A stretch of 9,424 nucleotides of DNA from Desulfobacterales bacterium (lineage in GTDB: Bacteria; Desulfobacterota; Desulfobacteria; Desulfobacterales; Desulfobacteraceae), in the NCBI GenBank assembly GCA_022361135.1, contig JAKSBM010000728.1, positions 1-9,424 on the forward strand. The letters are read 5' to 3'. The notes under the pieces were generated by a model. It had not been told where the DNA came from, did not search any database, and was given only the letters and a program-made list of their open reading frames with translations. A program made the translations under genes and the position numbers. The number at the start of each line of letters is the position of its first letter. Position 1 is the first letter of the stretch. Of this stretch, positions 1 to 7,420 are shown piece by piece.

Positions 1-1479
1 GCAGGCGAATACCTCATGGGCACCAACTTCGCCTTTGCCAGCTACGCCATGATGGGCCATGGCACCGGCAAGATGATCGAGCACTACGGCACCGAGTGGC
101 AGAAGCGTGAAATCATGTCCAAACTCTACAGCGGCACCTGGACCGGTACCATGCTCCTCACCGAACCCGAAGCCGGATCCGACGTGGGGGCCCTGACCAC
201 CAAGGCCGTTCCCAACGGCGACGGCACCTACCAGATCACCGGGGAAAAGATCTTCATCTCCGGCGGGGAGCACGATTTGGCCGAAAATATCATCCATCCG
301 GTCCTGGCCCGCATCGAAGGGGCGCCGGAAGGCACCAAGGGCATCTCCCTTTTCCTGGTTCCCAAATTCCGGGTCAATGCAGACGGCAGCCTGGGGGAGT
401 TCAACGATGTGATCTGCACGGGCATTGAACACAAAATGGGAATCCACGGCAACTCCACCTGTTCCCTGGCCCTGGGCTCCAAGGGCAATTGCGTGGGCAC
501 CCTGCTGGGGGAAGCAAACAAGGGGATGAAGGCCATGTTCCTCATGATGAATGCCGCCCGGCGCCTGGTGGGATACCAGGGATTTTCCTGCGCCACCACG
601 GCTTACATGTACGCCCTGGACTATGCACGGAACCGGACCCAGGGGAAAAATCTATTGGAAATGATGAATGCCGAAGCCCAATCCGTCACCCTCATCAACC
701 ATCCCGATGTCCGTCGCCAGCTCATGGAAATGAAGGTCCAGGTGGAGGGCATGCGCTCCTTGCTCTATTACATCCACTATTGCGCCGACATGGCCGAAAT
801 TGCCGAAACCGAAGAAGAACGGGCCAAATACCAGGGTTTTGTGGAAGTGCTCACCCCCATTGGAAAGGGCTATGTCACGGACCGGGCCTTTGAGGTCTGC
901 TCCCAGGGCATGCAGGTCTATGGCGGCTATGGGTTCATTGAAGAGTATCCCATGGCACAGCTCCTGCGGGATGTGCGCATCACCCTGATTTACGAAGGCA
1001 CCAACGGCATCCAGGCCATGGATCTGCTGGGCCGGAAGCTGGGCATGGACAAGGGTAAACCCATCATGGACCTCTTTGGTGAAATGCAAAGAACCGTGGC
1101 CGCAGCCAAGGCCGTCCCCGAATTGGAAGCCCTGGCCGGCAAAGTGGAAGAGACCGTGAACAAACTGGCCGAAGTGGCCCTGCACATGGGCCAGACCGCC
1201 ATGGGCGAAAAAGTATTGTCCGCCTTTGCCAATGCCCATCCCTTCCAGGATGCGGCCGGCGACACCATCATGGCCTGGATGCACCTGTGGCGGGCCCTGG
1301 TGGCCAGCCAGAAATTGGCCAAGGCCAAGAAAAAGGACAAACCCTTTTACCAGGGCATCATCAAATCCCTGGAATACTTTGTCAATGCCAAGCTGCCCAT
1401 GACCCAGGGCCGCTTTGCCGCATTGCTGAACACCCCGTCCACCGCCGTGGACATGGAAGAAGGGATGTTCCCCAGTTAA
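1..1479 (+). CDS. Acyl-CoA dehydrogenase, large (about 600 aa) type, 5'-truncated by window edge
   Basis: FAD-dependent alpha,beta-dehydrogenation of an acyl-CoA thioester in the cytoplasm, with electrons normally passed to electron-transfer flavoprotein. The frame is open from base 1 (AGEYLM...), so the real start lies upstream; about 492 residues are visible and roughly the first 100-130 are missing. Visible landmarks: the FAD/substrate-loop motif TEPEAGSDVGAL (about residues 54-65 of the visible part), the RDVRI segment, and IYEGTNGIQ, where the Glu encoded at 994-996 is in the position of the catalytic base of medium-chain acyl-CoA dehydrogenases. About 140 residues follow that Glu, an extra C-terminal helical domain typical of the long COG1960 members, which include 3-methylmercaptopropionyl-CoA dehydrogenase (DmdC)-like enzymes. 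Chain length and substrate preference cannot be read. The TAA stop is followed by a hairpin, so this is probably the end of an operon. The family call is secure; the exact substrate is unknown. Confidence 0.93.
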   Translation, partial: AGEYLMGTNFAFASYAMMGHGTGKMIEHYGTEWQKREIMSKLYSGTWTGTMLLTEPEAGSDVGALTTKAVPNGDGTYQITGEKIFISGGEHDLAENIIHPVLARIEGAPEGTKGISLFLVPKFRVNADGSLGEFNDVICTGIEHKMGIHGNSTCSLALGSKGNCVGTLLGEANKGMKAMFLMMNAARRLVGYQGFSCATTAYMYALDYARNRTQGKNLLEMMNAEAQSVTLINHPDVRRQLMEMKVQVEGMRSLLYYIHYCADMAEIAETEEERAKYQGFVEVLTPIGKGYVTDRAFEVCSQGMQVYGGYGFIEEYPMAQLLRDVRITLIYEGTNGIQAMDLLGRKLGMDKGKPIMDLFGEMQRTVAAAKAVPELEALAGKVEETVNKLAEVALHMGQTAMGEKVLSAFANAHPFQDAAGDTIMAWMHLWRALVASQKLAKAKKKDKPFYQGIIKSLEYFVNAKLPMTQGRFAALLNTPSTAVDMEEGMFPS

Positions 1480-1516
1480 GGCTCCCATGATTCCATAAAT
1501 TTGCATCAAACTGTTT

Positions 1517-1550
1517 CCGGGCCGCAGCCATGGCGTCTGCGGTCCGGTTT
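1517..1550 (+). terminator. GC-rich hairpin, probable terminator after the acyl-CoA dehydrogenase
   Basis: Arms CCGGGCCGCAG (1517-1527) and CTGCGGTCCGG (1537-1547) pair over 11 bp with one G-U wobble and a 9-nt loop, followed by only TTT. The stem is strong but the U-tract is short, so termination may be partial or Rho-assisted. It lies between the dehydrogenase stop and the flavoprotein start, separating the two genes or damping readthrough. Confidence 0.55.
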
Positions 1551-1602
1551 CATCCCCATCCCATGGAATGGGTCTGCCCAACCCTATTATAAAGGAGGCC
1601 CC

Positions 1603-2235
1603 ATGGATGTCATCGGCATCTCCGGAAGCCCCATCCCCAAAAGTAACACCGATCGAATCATCCGGCATATCCTGGACCATGCCGGCGAATCCCGTGAATT
1701 CATTAAATTGAGCACCATCCAGGTTCGTCCCTGCCTGGGCTGCAAGCAATGTGTGGAAGACAATATCTGCAAGGTCAAGGATGATTTCCCGGCCCTGGCC
1801 GAAAAAATCAAACGGGCCAAAGCCCTGGTCATCGGAGCCTATACCCCCTACAGCCAGATCGACGCCTTTACCAAGGCTCTGCTGGAACGATTCTGGTCCC
1901 TGCGCCATGTCACCCACCTGCTCAAGGGCAAGCTCGGTGCCACCGTGGTCACCGGCCTCACCGCCCCGGTGACGGAAATGGTCAGCCAGGCCATGGCCGG
2001 TGAAATGGCCGGGTACGAAGGGATGGAACTGGTGGGCCAGATCCGGGTCCAGGGCAATCTTCCCTGTGTCACCTGCGGCCGGGGGGATGACTGCCCCCAA
2101 AGCGCCAAGCCCCTGCTCCACGGGGCCGATATCCCCTGCAGCGACATCCCCTATGCCGATGTCCAAAACAATGACGCCCTCTGGCGCCAGGCCGAAGAAA
2201 TCGGCAAAAAAATCAAAGCCGGATTGAACAGCTGA
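1603..2235 (+). CDS. Iron-sulfur flavoprotein / NADPH-dependent FMN reductase family protein
   Basis: A 210-residue cytosolic flavodoxin-fold protein. The N-terminus MDVIGISGSP, followed by KSNT, is the phosphate-binding loop of the FMN reductase / WrbA-like superfamily. Cys44, Cys47, Cys50 and Cys56 form C-x2-C-x2-C-x5-C, the compact motif that binds [4Fe-4S] in archaeal and anaerobe iron-sulfur flavoproteins (ISF). A second cluster lies near the C-terminus (Cys155, Cys158, Cys164, plus Cys179). The expected role is electron transfer or reduction of small oxidants such as quinones, O2 or peroxide; the partner is unknown. The start at 1603 is chosen because an ideal AAAGGAGG (1591-1598) sits 4 nt before it. 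The open frame extends upstream to 1501, but that stretch contains the hairpin and lacks a ribosome site. No convincing promoter is seen directly upstream, so expression may depend on readthrough past the 1517-1547 hairpin. Family confident; physiological role not. Confidence 0.88.
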   Translation: MDVIGISGSPIPKSNTDRIIRHILDHAGESREFIKLSTIQVRPCLGCKQCVEDNICKVKDDFPALAEKIKRAKALVIGAYTPYSQIDAFTKALLERFWSLRHVTHLLKGKLGATVVTGLTAPVTEMVSQAMAGEMAGYEGMELVGQIRVQGNLPCVTCGRGDDCPQSAKPLLHGADIPCSDIPYADVQNNDALWRQAEEIGKKIKAGLNS

Positions 2236-2318
2236 TTCCACTCCGCCGCCAACGGCTCTGGAACAGAACGCCAGGGGGATAAAACCAAAAGACCAACAGA
2301 ATTCAGCCGGGAGCAATA

Positions 2319-2353
2319 TCTCCCAGGGGACCGGGGGAGACATTGCCCCCCGG
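2319..2353 (+). terminator. Two overlapping, mutually exclusive hairpins upstream of the nitrilase
   Basis: Hairpin A pairs TCTCCC (2319-2324) with GGGAGA (2335-2340). Hairpin B pairs CCGGGGG (2331-2337) with CCCCCGG (2347-2353) around a 9-nt loop. They share 2335-2337, so only one can form at a time. No U-run follows directly; the nearest T-rich stretch is at 2370-2374. The simplest role is a weak terminator after the flavoprotein gene. An attenuator-like switch is possible only if transcription enters from upstream. Confidence 0.35.
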
Positions 2354-2365
2354 GGAATTTGGGTA

Positions 2366-2393
2366 TTGATTTTTACGGTTCCATGCTTATTAA
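2366..2393 (+). promoter_or_regulatory. Possible sigma-70 promoter for nitrilase-ptsP
   Basis: TTGATT (2366-2371) and TATTAA (2388-2393) match the -35 and -10 consensus at 4 of 6 positions each, with a 16-bp spacer. They lie in an AT-rich dip in otherwise GC-rich DNA, and a start near 2400 would give a leader of about 25 nt ending in AGGAGG (2412-2417). The -10 lies inside the 8-bp palindrome TATTAATA (2388-2395). No -24/-12 element fits in this spacer. Confidence 0.35.
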
Positions 2394-2425
2394 TACTTGC
2401 CGTGACCCATTAGGAGGTAAGATTA

Positions 2426-3406
2426 ATGAAGCCCGTAACCGTTGCTGTTGTGCAGGCATCGCCTGTATTGTTCGATCTTGATAAAACCGTTGAAAAGGCC
2501 TGCCATCTCATCCGGGATGCCGGATCCGCCGACCTCATCCTTTTACCCGAGGCCTTTATTCCGGCCTATCCCCGGGGATTCGGATTTGGCATGCGTGTGG
2601 GATTCCGCACCGAACCCGGCCGGGACCTCTGGCAGAGGTATGCTGAAAACGCCGTCACCGTACCCGGCCCCCACACCGACCTCATTGCCCGGGCTGCCCG
2701 GGATGCCAAGGCCTACGTTTGTGTGGGCGTCATTGAAAAGGATACCATCACCGACACCGGTACCCTCTATTGCACCAGCCTTTACTTCGGCCCCGACGGC
2801 AGCTTTCTGGGAAAACACCGGAAACTCAAGCCCACGGGCTCCGAACGGCTGATCTGGGGAGAAGGGGACGGATCCACCCTGCCCGTATTCCAGACGGAAA
2901 TCGGCCGCATGGGCGGGCTCATCTGCTGGGAAAACTATATGCCCCTGGCCCGCATGGCCCTCTACGGCCAGGGGGTTGAACTCTATCTTGCCCCCACAGC
3001 CGACTCCAGGGATGCCTGGCAGGCCACCCTGAAACACATCGCCCTGGAAGGCCGCTGTTTTGTCCTGGGTTGCAACCAATATGTGGAAAAATCCGACTAC
3101 CCCGATGGTTTGCCCATGGCCGAAGAGCTGGGGGACCAGCCCGACACCATGTGCCGGGGGGGCAGTGTCATCATCTCCCCCATGGGCGAAGTCCTGGCCG
3201 GTCCCCTCTGGGACCAGGAAGGCATCCTATACGCCAACCTGGACATGGATGAAATCACCCGGGGAAAACTGGACTTTGACGTCACCGGCCACTATGCACG
3301 GCCCGATGTTTTCCAATTGAAGGTCAACACCGAACCCCGGAACAGCGTCTCCTTCTCCTCGCCCCCGGCAACCGGTGTACCCGTTGCATCCGCCCCCCTG
3401 GAGTAG
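2426..3406 (+). CDS. Nitrilase (branch-1 carbon-nitrogen hydrolase)
   Basis: A 326-residue cytosolic enzyme of the CN-hydrolase superfamily, expected to hydrolyse a nitrile R-CN to the carboxylic acid plus ammonia (or partly to the amide). The Glu-Lys-Cys triad is complete: Glu42 in LLPEAF, Lys133 in GKHRKLKPT and Cys167 in GGLICWENYMP. The 34-residue Lys-Cys spacing is the same as in Rhodococcus nitrilase. AFIPAYPRGFGFG after the Glu, ERLIWGEGDGST before the Cys, and HIALEGRCFVLGCNQ after it are hallmarks of true nitrilases rather than amidases or omega-amidases. Length is within the usual 310-370 range, with a short C-terminal tail. Substrate class (aliphatic, aromatic, cyanide-type) is not predictable. 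Start fixed by AGGAGG (2412-2417), 8 nt before the ATG. The stop is only 2 nt from the ptsP start, so the two genes are almost certainly co-transcribed and may be translationally coupled. Confidence 0.93.
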   Translation: MKPVTVAVVQASPVLFDLDKTVEKACHLIRDAGSADLILLPEAFIPAYPRGFGFGMRVGFRTEPGRDLWQRYAENAVTVPGPHTDLIARAARDAKAYVCVGVIEKDTITDTGTLYCTSLYFGPDGSFLGKHRKLKPTGSERLIWGEGDGSTLPVFQTEIGRMGGLICWENYMPLARMALYGQGVELYLAPTADSRDAWQATLKHIALEGRCFVLGCNQYVEKSDYPDGLPMAEELGDQPDTMCRGGSVIISPMGEVLAGPLWDQEGILYANLDMDEITRGKLDFDVTGHYARPDVFQLKVNTEPRNSVSFSSPPATGVPVASAPLE

Positions 3407-3408
3407 AT

Positions 3409-5667
3409 ATGCAAGATCCGCAAAACGCACACCTGGACCTTTTACACAACATGGGTGAGCTCACCGGTCTGGTCACCGGGGATTCCGACATTGAAACCTT
3501 TCTGGACAAAACCGTCCATCTGGTGGCCACCCATCTCAATGCCCATGTCTGCTCCATTTACCTCTTTGAGGAGGGGGAAAACCTCCTCATCCTCAAGGCC
3601 ACCCAGGGCCTCAACCCCGATGCCGTGGATTTTGTCCGCATGAAACCCGGGGAAGGGCTGGTGGGTCATTGTTTCCAGACCCAGGCCGTAATCCGGGAAG
3701 GCAACGCCCCCAAGAACCCCAATTTTAAATATTTTGACCGGGCCGGGGAAGACCCCTTTAACTCCTTCCTCTGTATCCCCATCCAGCGGGGCATGGAACG
3801 CATCGGGGAGTTGGTGGTCCAGCACCGGGATCTCGACCATTTCACGGCCGATGATGAACGAACCCTGAAAACCGCCGTCACCCAGGTGGCCGGCGCCCTG
3901 GCCTCGGCCCGGCTGCTCATGGAAATCGACATCCAGGGCACCGGGGATTACCAGGCCGATCTTCCCGCTTTCATTTCGGGTATGATGGCCGTGGGCGGCC
4001 CCACTTCGGGCAAAAGCCGGATCATGGGGCAAAACCGGAAATCCGCCCTCTACGGACCGGCCCAGCCCCATTCCCCCTATACCAAGGATGATTTTAAACG
4101 GGCCCTGTCCCGGACCACCCAGGAATTGAAATCCCTCCAGGATGAATTTGCCAAACGGCTGCCGGAAAGTGCCACCCTGATCTTTACGGCCCACTTCATG
4201 ATCCTCAAGGATAAGAATTTCACCGGGAAAATGGCCGCCCTCATGGACCAGGGAATCGCCCCGCTGGCTGCGGTGAAAAAGGTGGCCCGGAAATACATTG
4301 CCCTGTTTTCCTCCAGCCCCCACGCCTATATGCGGGAAAAAACCGTGGATGTGGAGGACCTCACCTTGAGGATCCTTTCCAATTTCACGGAGAACCGGGA
4401 TGAAGACGATCTGGTCAAGGGCAGCATTGTCATTGCGCCGGAACTTTACCCCTCGGACATGCTCCGCTTGGCCGCCTCCAATGTGAAGGGCATTGTCCTG
4501 GCCGCCGGGGGAACCGCCTCCCATGTGACCATCCTTTCCCGCTCCCTGGGGATTTCCCTGATCATTGTGGACGACACCCGGTTGCTGAAGTTGCCCGAAG
4601 ATACCCCCCTATACCTGGATACGGCCCAGAAAAGCATCTACATCGACCCGGCACCGGAAACCCTGGCCTTTCTCCAGATCCAGAACCCCGAGGGCAACCC
4701 CATGCCCCAGACGCCCCTGGCACCCAAAACCCAAACCCGGGACGGGGAACGGGTCACCCTGCTGGCCAATGTCAACCTGCTCAACGAGGTGGAAGCAGCC
4801 CGCAGGCTCAATGCAGACGGGGTGGGCCTCTACCGAACGGAATTTCCCTTCCTCATCCGCTCGGCCTTTCCGTCCGAAAACGAACAATACTTGATCTATC
4901 GAAAACTGCTGGACGGCATGGGACCGGCACCGGTGACCATTCGTACCCTGGATGCCGGCGGGGAAAAGGCCCTGCCCTATTCCGGCATTTCCCGGGAGGC
5001 CAATCCCGAGCTGGGACTTCGCTCCATCCGCTTTTCCCTGCGCTACCGGGAAATATTCGAAACCCAGATCCGGGCCATCCTCCGGGCAGGACGGGGCCGG
5101 GATCAACTGGGAATCATGTTTCCCTTGATTTCATCGGTGGATGAATTCATCCAGGCCCGGAAGGTGGTGGACCATTGCATCGGGGATCTTAAAAAGGAAG
5201 GTATTCCGGCGGTGAAGCAATTGGACATCGGCATGATGATCGAATTGCCTTCGGTCCTGGGCACCCTGGACGAATTTGCCGACCTGGCCGATTTCTTTGC
5301 CGTGGGCACCAATGACCTGGTTCAGTATCTATTGGGTGCCGACCGGGCCAACCGTTTGGTGGCCAATCATTATATCCCCCACCACCCGGCGGTGAACCGG
5401 GCCCTGGATGCCATTGCCCGGGCAGCGGAAAAAGCAAAAATTCCCGTCTCCGTCTGTGGGGAGATGGCCCACGACCCCGACTATATCCCATTCCTATTGG
5501 GAGTGGGCATCCGGAAACTCTCGGTGGACCCCCAGTTTTTACGGGAAGTCCAAACCACCATATCCGGATTTACCATGGCCCAGGCCAGGTCCCATGCCGC
5601 ACGCATGCTGGCCCAGACCCGGGTGGCCGACACCGCCCAGGTTTTAAAGGGCCGACCGGGCAATTGA
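3409..5667 (+). CDS. ptsP: GAF-domain PEP-protein phosphotransferase (PtsP, enzyme I-Ntr type)
   Basis: A 752-residue protein, close to the 748 aa of E. coli PtsP, that takes phosphate from phosphoenolpyruvate and passes it to an HPr/NPr-type carrier. Domains in order: N-terminal GAF (about 15-165), enzyme-I N-terminal carrier-binding domain (about 185-330), swivelling phosphohistidine domain with His372 in GGTASHVTI, and the PEP-binding TIM barrel (about 440-720) with GLYRTEF (Arg476), RTLDAGGEK (Arg512), LGLRSIR (Arg538), VGTNDLVQY (Asn635) and catalytic Cys683 in SVCGEM. All key residues are present, so it should be active. In enterobacteria the GAF domain responds to nitrogen metabolites and the phosphate goes to NPr and EIIA-Ntr; neither partner gene is in this window. 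GGAG (3400-3403) lies 5 nt before the ATG, inside the end of the nitrilase gene, supporting coupling to it. A good terminator follows. A GAF enzyme I serving another phosphorelay remains possible. Confidence 0.92.
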   Translation: MQDPQNAHLDLLHNMGELTGLVTGDSDIETFLDKTVHLVATHLNAHVCSIYLFEEGENLLILKATQGLNPDAVDFVRMKPGEGLVGHCFQTQAVIREGNAPKNPNFKYFDRAGEDPFNSFLCIPIQRGMERIGELVVQHRDLDHFTADDERTLKTAVTQVAGALASARLLMEIDIQGTGDYQADLPAFISGMMAVGGPTSGKSRIMGQNRKSALYGPAQPHSPYTKDDFKRALSRTTQELKSLQDEFAKRLPESATLIFTAHFMILKDKNFTGKMAALMDQGIAPLAAVKKVARKYIALFSSSPHAYMREKTVDVEDLTLRILSNFTENRDEDDLVKGSIVIAPELYPSDMLRLAASNVKGIVLAAGGTASHVTILSRSLGISLIIVDDTRLLKLPEDTPLYLDTAQKSIYIDPAPETLAFLQIQNPEGNPMPQTPLAPKTQTRDGERVTLLANVNLLNEVEAARRLNADGVGLYRTEFPFLIRSAFPSENEQYLIYRKLLDGMGPAPVTIRTLDAGGEKALPYSGISREANPELGLRSIRFSLRYREIFETQIRAILRAGRGRDQLGIMFPLISSVDEFIQARKVVDHCIGDLKKEGIPAVKQLDIGMMIELPSVLGTLDEFADLADFFAVGTNDLVQYLLGADRANRLVANHYIPHHPAVNRALDAIARAAEKAKIPVSVCGEMAHDPDYIPFLLGVGIRKLSVDPQFLREVQTTISGFTMAQARSHAARMLAQTRVADTAQVLKGRPGN

Positions 5668-5681
5668 ATCCATCCACTTTC

Positions 5682-5726
5682 CCAGGGAATCCACTGAAAT
5701 AAAAAAGCAGATTCCCTGGATTTTTT
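5682..5726 (+). terminator. Intrinsic terminator of the nitrilase-ptsP unit
   Basis: CCAGGGAATC (5682-5691) pairs perfectly with GATTCCCTGG (5710-5719), with an A-rich 18-nt loop that can add a small CTG/CAG pairing, then A and a run of six T (5721-5726). It starts 15 nt after the ptsP stop. This is the clearest intrinsic terminator in the window. Confidence 0.85.
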
Positions 5727-5728
5727 CT

Positions 5729-5736
5729 GTTATAAT
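5729..5736 (+). promoter_or_regulatory. Extended -10 promoter for the sigma-54 activator gene
   Basis: TATAAT (5731-5736) matches the sigma-70 -10 consensus exactly. The TG at 5728-5729 (TGTTATAAT) gives an extended -10, which can work without a good -35; none is visible 16-18 bp upstream, where the terminator stem lies. Transcription would start near 5743, leaving a leader of about 150 nt. It begins immediately after the terminator U-tract, so the regulator would be expressed independently of ptsP. Just downstream is the 11-bp palindrome GGACAATGTCC (5752-5762), a possible operator. Confidence 0.45.
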
Positions 5737-5884
5737 CCCGAGCATTTGGCAGGACAATGTCCCCCGACAACCCCTTGAGCAAGATGACCCAGGAGAGACA
5801 GAAGGCGCCCCCAAACCCCCGTGACGGCCGGTGACTCAACCGTCCTGAAACGGCGAACCGCCCCCCTTTACCCTGATGTCTGTT

Positions 5885-5889
5885 AAGGA
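5885..5889 (+). promoter_or_regulatory. Ribosome binding site that favours the 5897 start
   Basis: AAGGA lies 7 nt before the ATG at 5897. The in-frame ATG at 5876 is preceded by a pyrimidine-rich stretch with no Shine-Dalgarno match, so the shorter protein is preferred. The difference is seven residues and does not affect any domain. Confidence 0.5.
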
Positions 5890-5896
5890 TTACCCC

Positions 5897-7387
5897 ATGG
5901 TCGACAATTTTGATGGTTTTCACTCTTTTCTTCTGGACATGGAAGTCATGGACTTCCTATCGGTATTTGAACGCATGGATGACGGCGTGGTCATTGCGGA
6001 CAAGGACGGCACCATTCTGTTCTACAACCGGGCCCAGGGCAAAATAGACGACATCGCCCCGGACCAGGCCATGGGATCAACGGTCACGGAAATATACGAG
6101 CTCAACAACCGGACCAGCATGATGATGCAATGCCTGCTTCACCAGACGCCGTTCAAAAACCAGGTCTTTTTCTACCGAACCATCTCCGGTAAGGTGGCCA
6201 ATACCATTACCTCGGTCTATCCCCTCCTCCACAAGGGGCAAATCAACGGGGTCATCTGCTTTGCCAAGGACTATGAACTCCTGCGCCATTCCGTTCCCAT
6301 TGCCCTGGCCAATGAAATCCGCTCGGACCGGGGCAACGGTACCCAATATACCTTCAACGATCTCATCGGCTCCAGCCCGGATTTCATCCGTGTGCGGGAC
6401 ACCGCCCAGAAGGCATCGGCCTCCCCCTCCCCCATCATGATCCAGGGGGAAACCGGGACGGGCAAGGAACTCTTTGCCCAGGCCATCCACAACCACGGTC
6501 CCCGCTACCATGAAAAATATGTGGCCGTGAACTGTGCCGCCATTCCCCATGATCTTCTGGAGGGTATGCTCTTTGGCACGGCCCGGGGGGCCTTCACCGG
6601 GGCCCTGGACAAGCCCGGCCTATTTGAAACCGCCCACCGGGGTACCCTCTTTCTGGACGAACTTTTGGCCATGCCCATTGAGCTCCAGGCCAAACTCCTC
6701 CGGGCCCTCCAGGAAAAACGGGTCCGACGGGTGGGCTCCATCCGGGAAACCCCGGTGGATGTAAAAATCATCAGCTCCGTGAGCATGGATCCCCGCATTG
6801 CCATCCGGGAAAACCGGCTGCGTACCGACCTTTTTTACCGCCTGGGTGTGGTCATGCTAAAACTGCCCCCCCTGCGCCGCCGCCTGGACAGCCTCCAGGA
6901 ATTGTCCGAACACTTCATCCGGAAAATCAACAAACGACTGGGCACCCAGGTCACACAATTCTCCGCCGAGGTCTATGACCTCTTCCGGACCTATGACTGG
7001 CCCGGCAATATCCGGGAGCTGGAACATCTCATTGAAGGGGCCATGAACATGGCCGGACATGAAACCGTTCTCGGCCTTGAACAATTCACCCCGGGACTGG
7101 ACAGCATTGGACAAAAGGAATTGCGCACCTGGCATTCTCCCCTTCCCCATGTGCCGGATCTTGGAGCCGATCCCGTTGCCGCCCCCCCGGTACCACCGGT
7201 CCAGGGCCTTGCCGGTATCCAGGCCGAGCAGGAACGCAATGCCATTGATTCCGCCTTGACCGAATCCCGGGGCAACGTCAGCCAGGCCGCCCGTATGCTG
7301 GGGATTTCCCGACAACTCCTCCATTATAAAATCAAAAAATACGGCTTCCATCGCCAGGATTTTGTCCAACCCGCATCCAGGCGCTAG
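5897..7387 (+). CDS. RocR-like sigma-54-dependent transcriptional activator (PAS, AAA+, Fis-type HTH)
   Basis: A 496-residue bacterial enhancer-binding protein that remodels sigma-54 RNA polymerase by ATP hydrolysis. Residues about 20-130 form a PAS-type sensor (DGVVIADKDGTILFYNRA) rather than a phospho-receiver, so a small ligand is the likely signal. The AAA+ core holds Walker A GETGTGKE (184-191), the sigma-54-contacting loop GAFTGA (231-236) preceded by LFGTARG as in RocR relatives, Walker B GTLFLDEL (249-256), the arginine-finger region FYRLGV (from about 313), and WPGNIRELEHL. A proline-rich linker leads to a Fis-type helix-turn-helix (about 455-483, ESRGNVSQAARMLGISRQLL). All catalytic motifs are intact. 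Its stop codon lies inside a strong palindrome, and a -24/-12 promoter sits 160 bp downstream ahead of the methyltransferase gene, the obvious target. Inducer unknown. If translation starts at 5876 the protein is 503 aa. Confidence 0.92.
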   Translation: MVDNFDGFHSFLLDMEVMDFLSVFERMDDGVVIADKDGTILFYNRAQGKIDDIAPDQAMGSTVTEIYELNNRTSMMMQCLLHQTPFKNQVFFYRTISGKVANTITSVYPLLHKGQINGVICFAKDYELLRHSVPIALANEIRSDRGNGTQYTFNDLIGSSPDFIRVRDTAQKASASPSPIMIQGETGTGKELFAQAIHNHGPRYHEKYVAVNCAAIPHDLLEGMLFGTARGAFTGALDKPGLFETAHRGTLFLDELLAMPIELQAKLLRALQEKRVRRVGSIRETPVDVKIISSVSMDPRIAIRENRLRTDLFYRLGVVMLKLPPLRRRLDSLQELSEHFIRKINKRLGTQVTQFSAEVYDLFRTYDWPGNIRELEHLIEGAMNMAGHETVLGLEQFTPGLDSIGQKELRTWHSPLPHVPDLGADPVAAPPVPPVQGLAGIQAEQERNAIDSALTESRGNVSQAARMLGISRQLLHYKIKKYGFHRQDFVQPASRR

Positions 7388-7417
7388 ATTTTTTTCACCT
7401 GAAAAAATTCTAGCGCC
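7380..7417 (+). repeat. 18-bp-arm near-perfect palindrome over the activator stop codon
   Basis: Left arm 7380-7397 (GGCGCTAGATTTTTTTCA) and right arm 7400-7417 (TGAAAAAATTCTAGCGCC) are complementary at 17 of 18 positions, separated by CC. The TAG stop (7385-7387) is inside the left arm. As RNA it gives a long hairpin with a GC-rich base and A-U-rich top. The T-run is within the stem rather than after it, so it is not a canonical intrinsic terminator. It probably protects or ends the regulator transcript, possibly in both directions. Lying about 150 bp upstream of the -24 element, it could instead be an activator binding site. Confidence 0.7.
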
Positions 7418-7420
7418 ATT

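Noticed and set aside
1585..1590. TATTAT as a -10 box for the flavoprotein gene
   Set aside because: It abuts the ribosome site (1591-1598), so a transcript starting about 7 nt later would lose the Shine-Dalgarno.
652..2343. 563-codon open frame on the - strand
   Set aside because: It lies antisense to the acyl-CoA dehydrogenase and flavoprotein genes, both with clear family motifs. Its Gly/His/Phe-rich translation is the usual shadow of GC-rich codons on the other strand.
3442..4524. 360-codon open frame on the - strand
   Set aside because: Antisense shadow of ptsP with the same low-complexity Gly/His composition; no ribosome site or domain.
5747..5762. TGGCAGGACAATGTCC as a possible sigma-54 promoter for the activator
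   Set aside because: The required GC 10 bp after GG is absent (TC instead). The extended -10 element just upstream explains expression better.
5823..5844. GACGG/CCGTC hairpin in the activator leader
   Set aside because: Five base pairs with a 12-nt loop in GC-rich DNA is expected by chance and has no positional logic.
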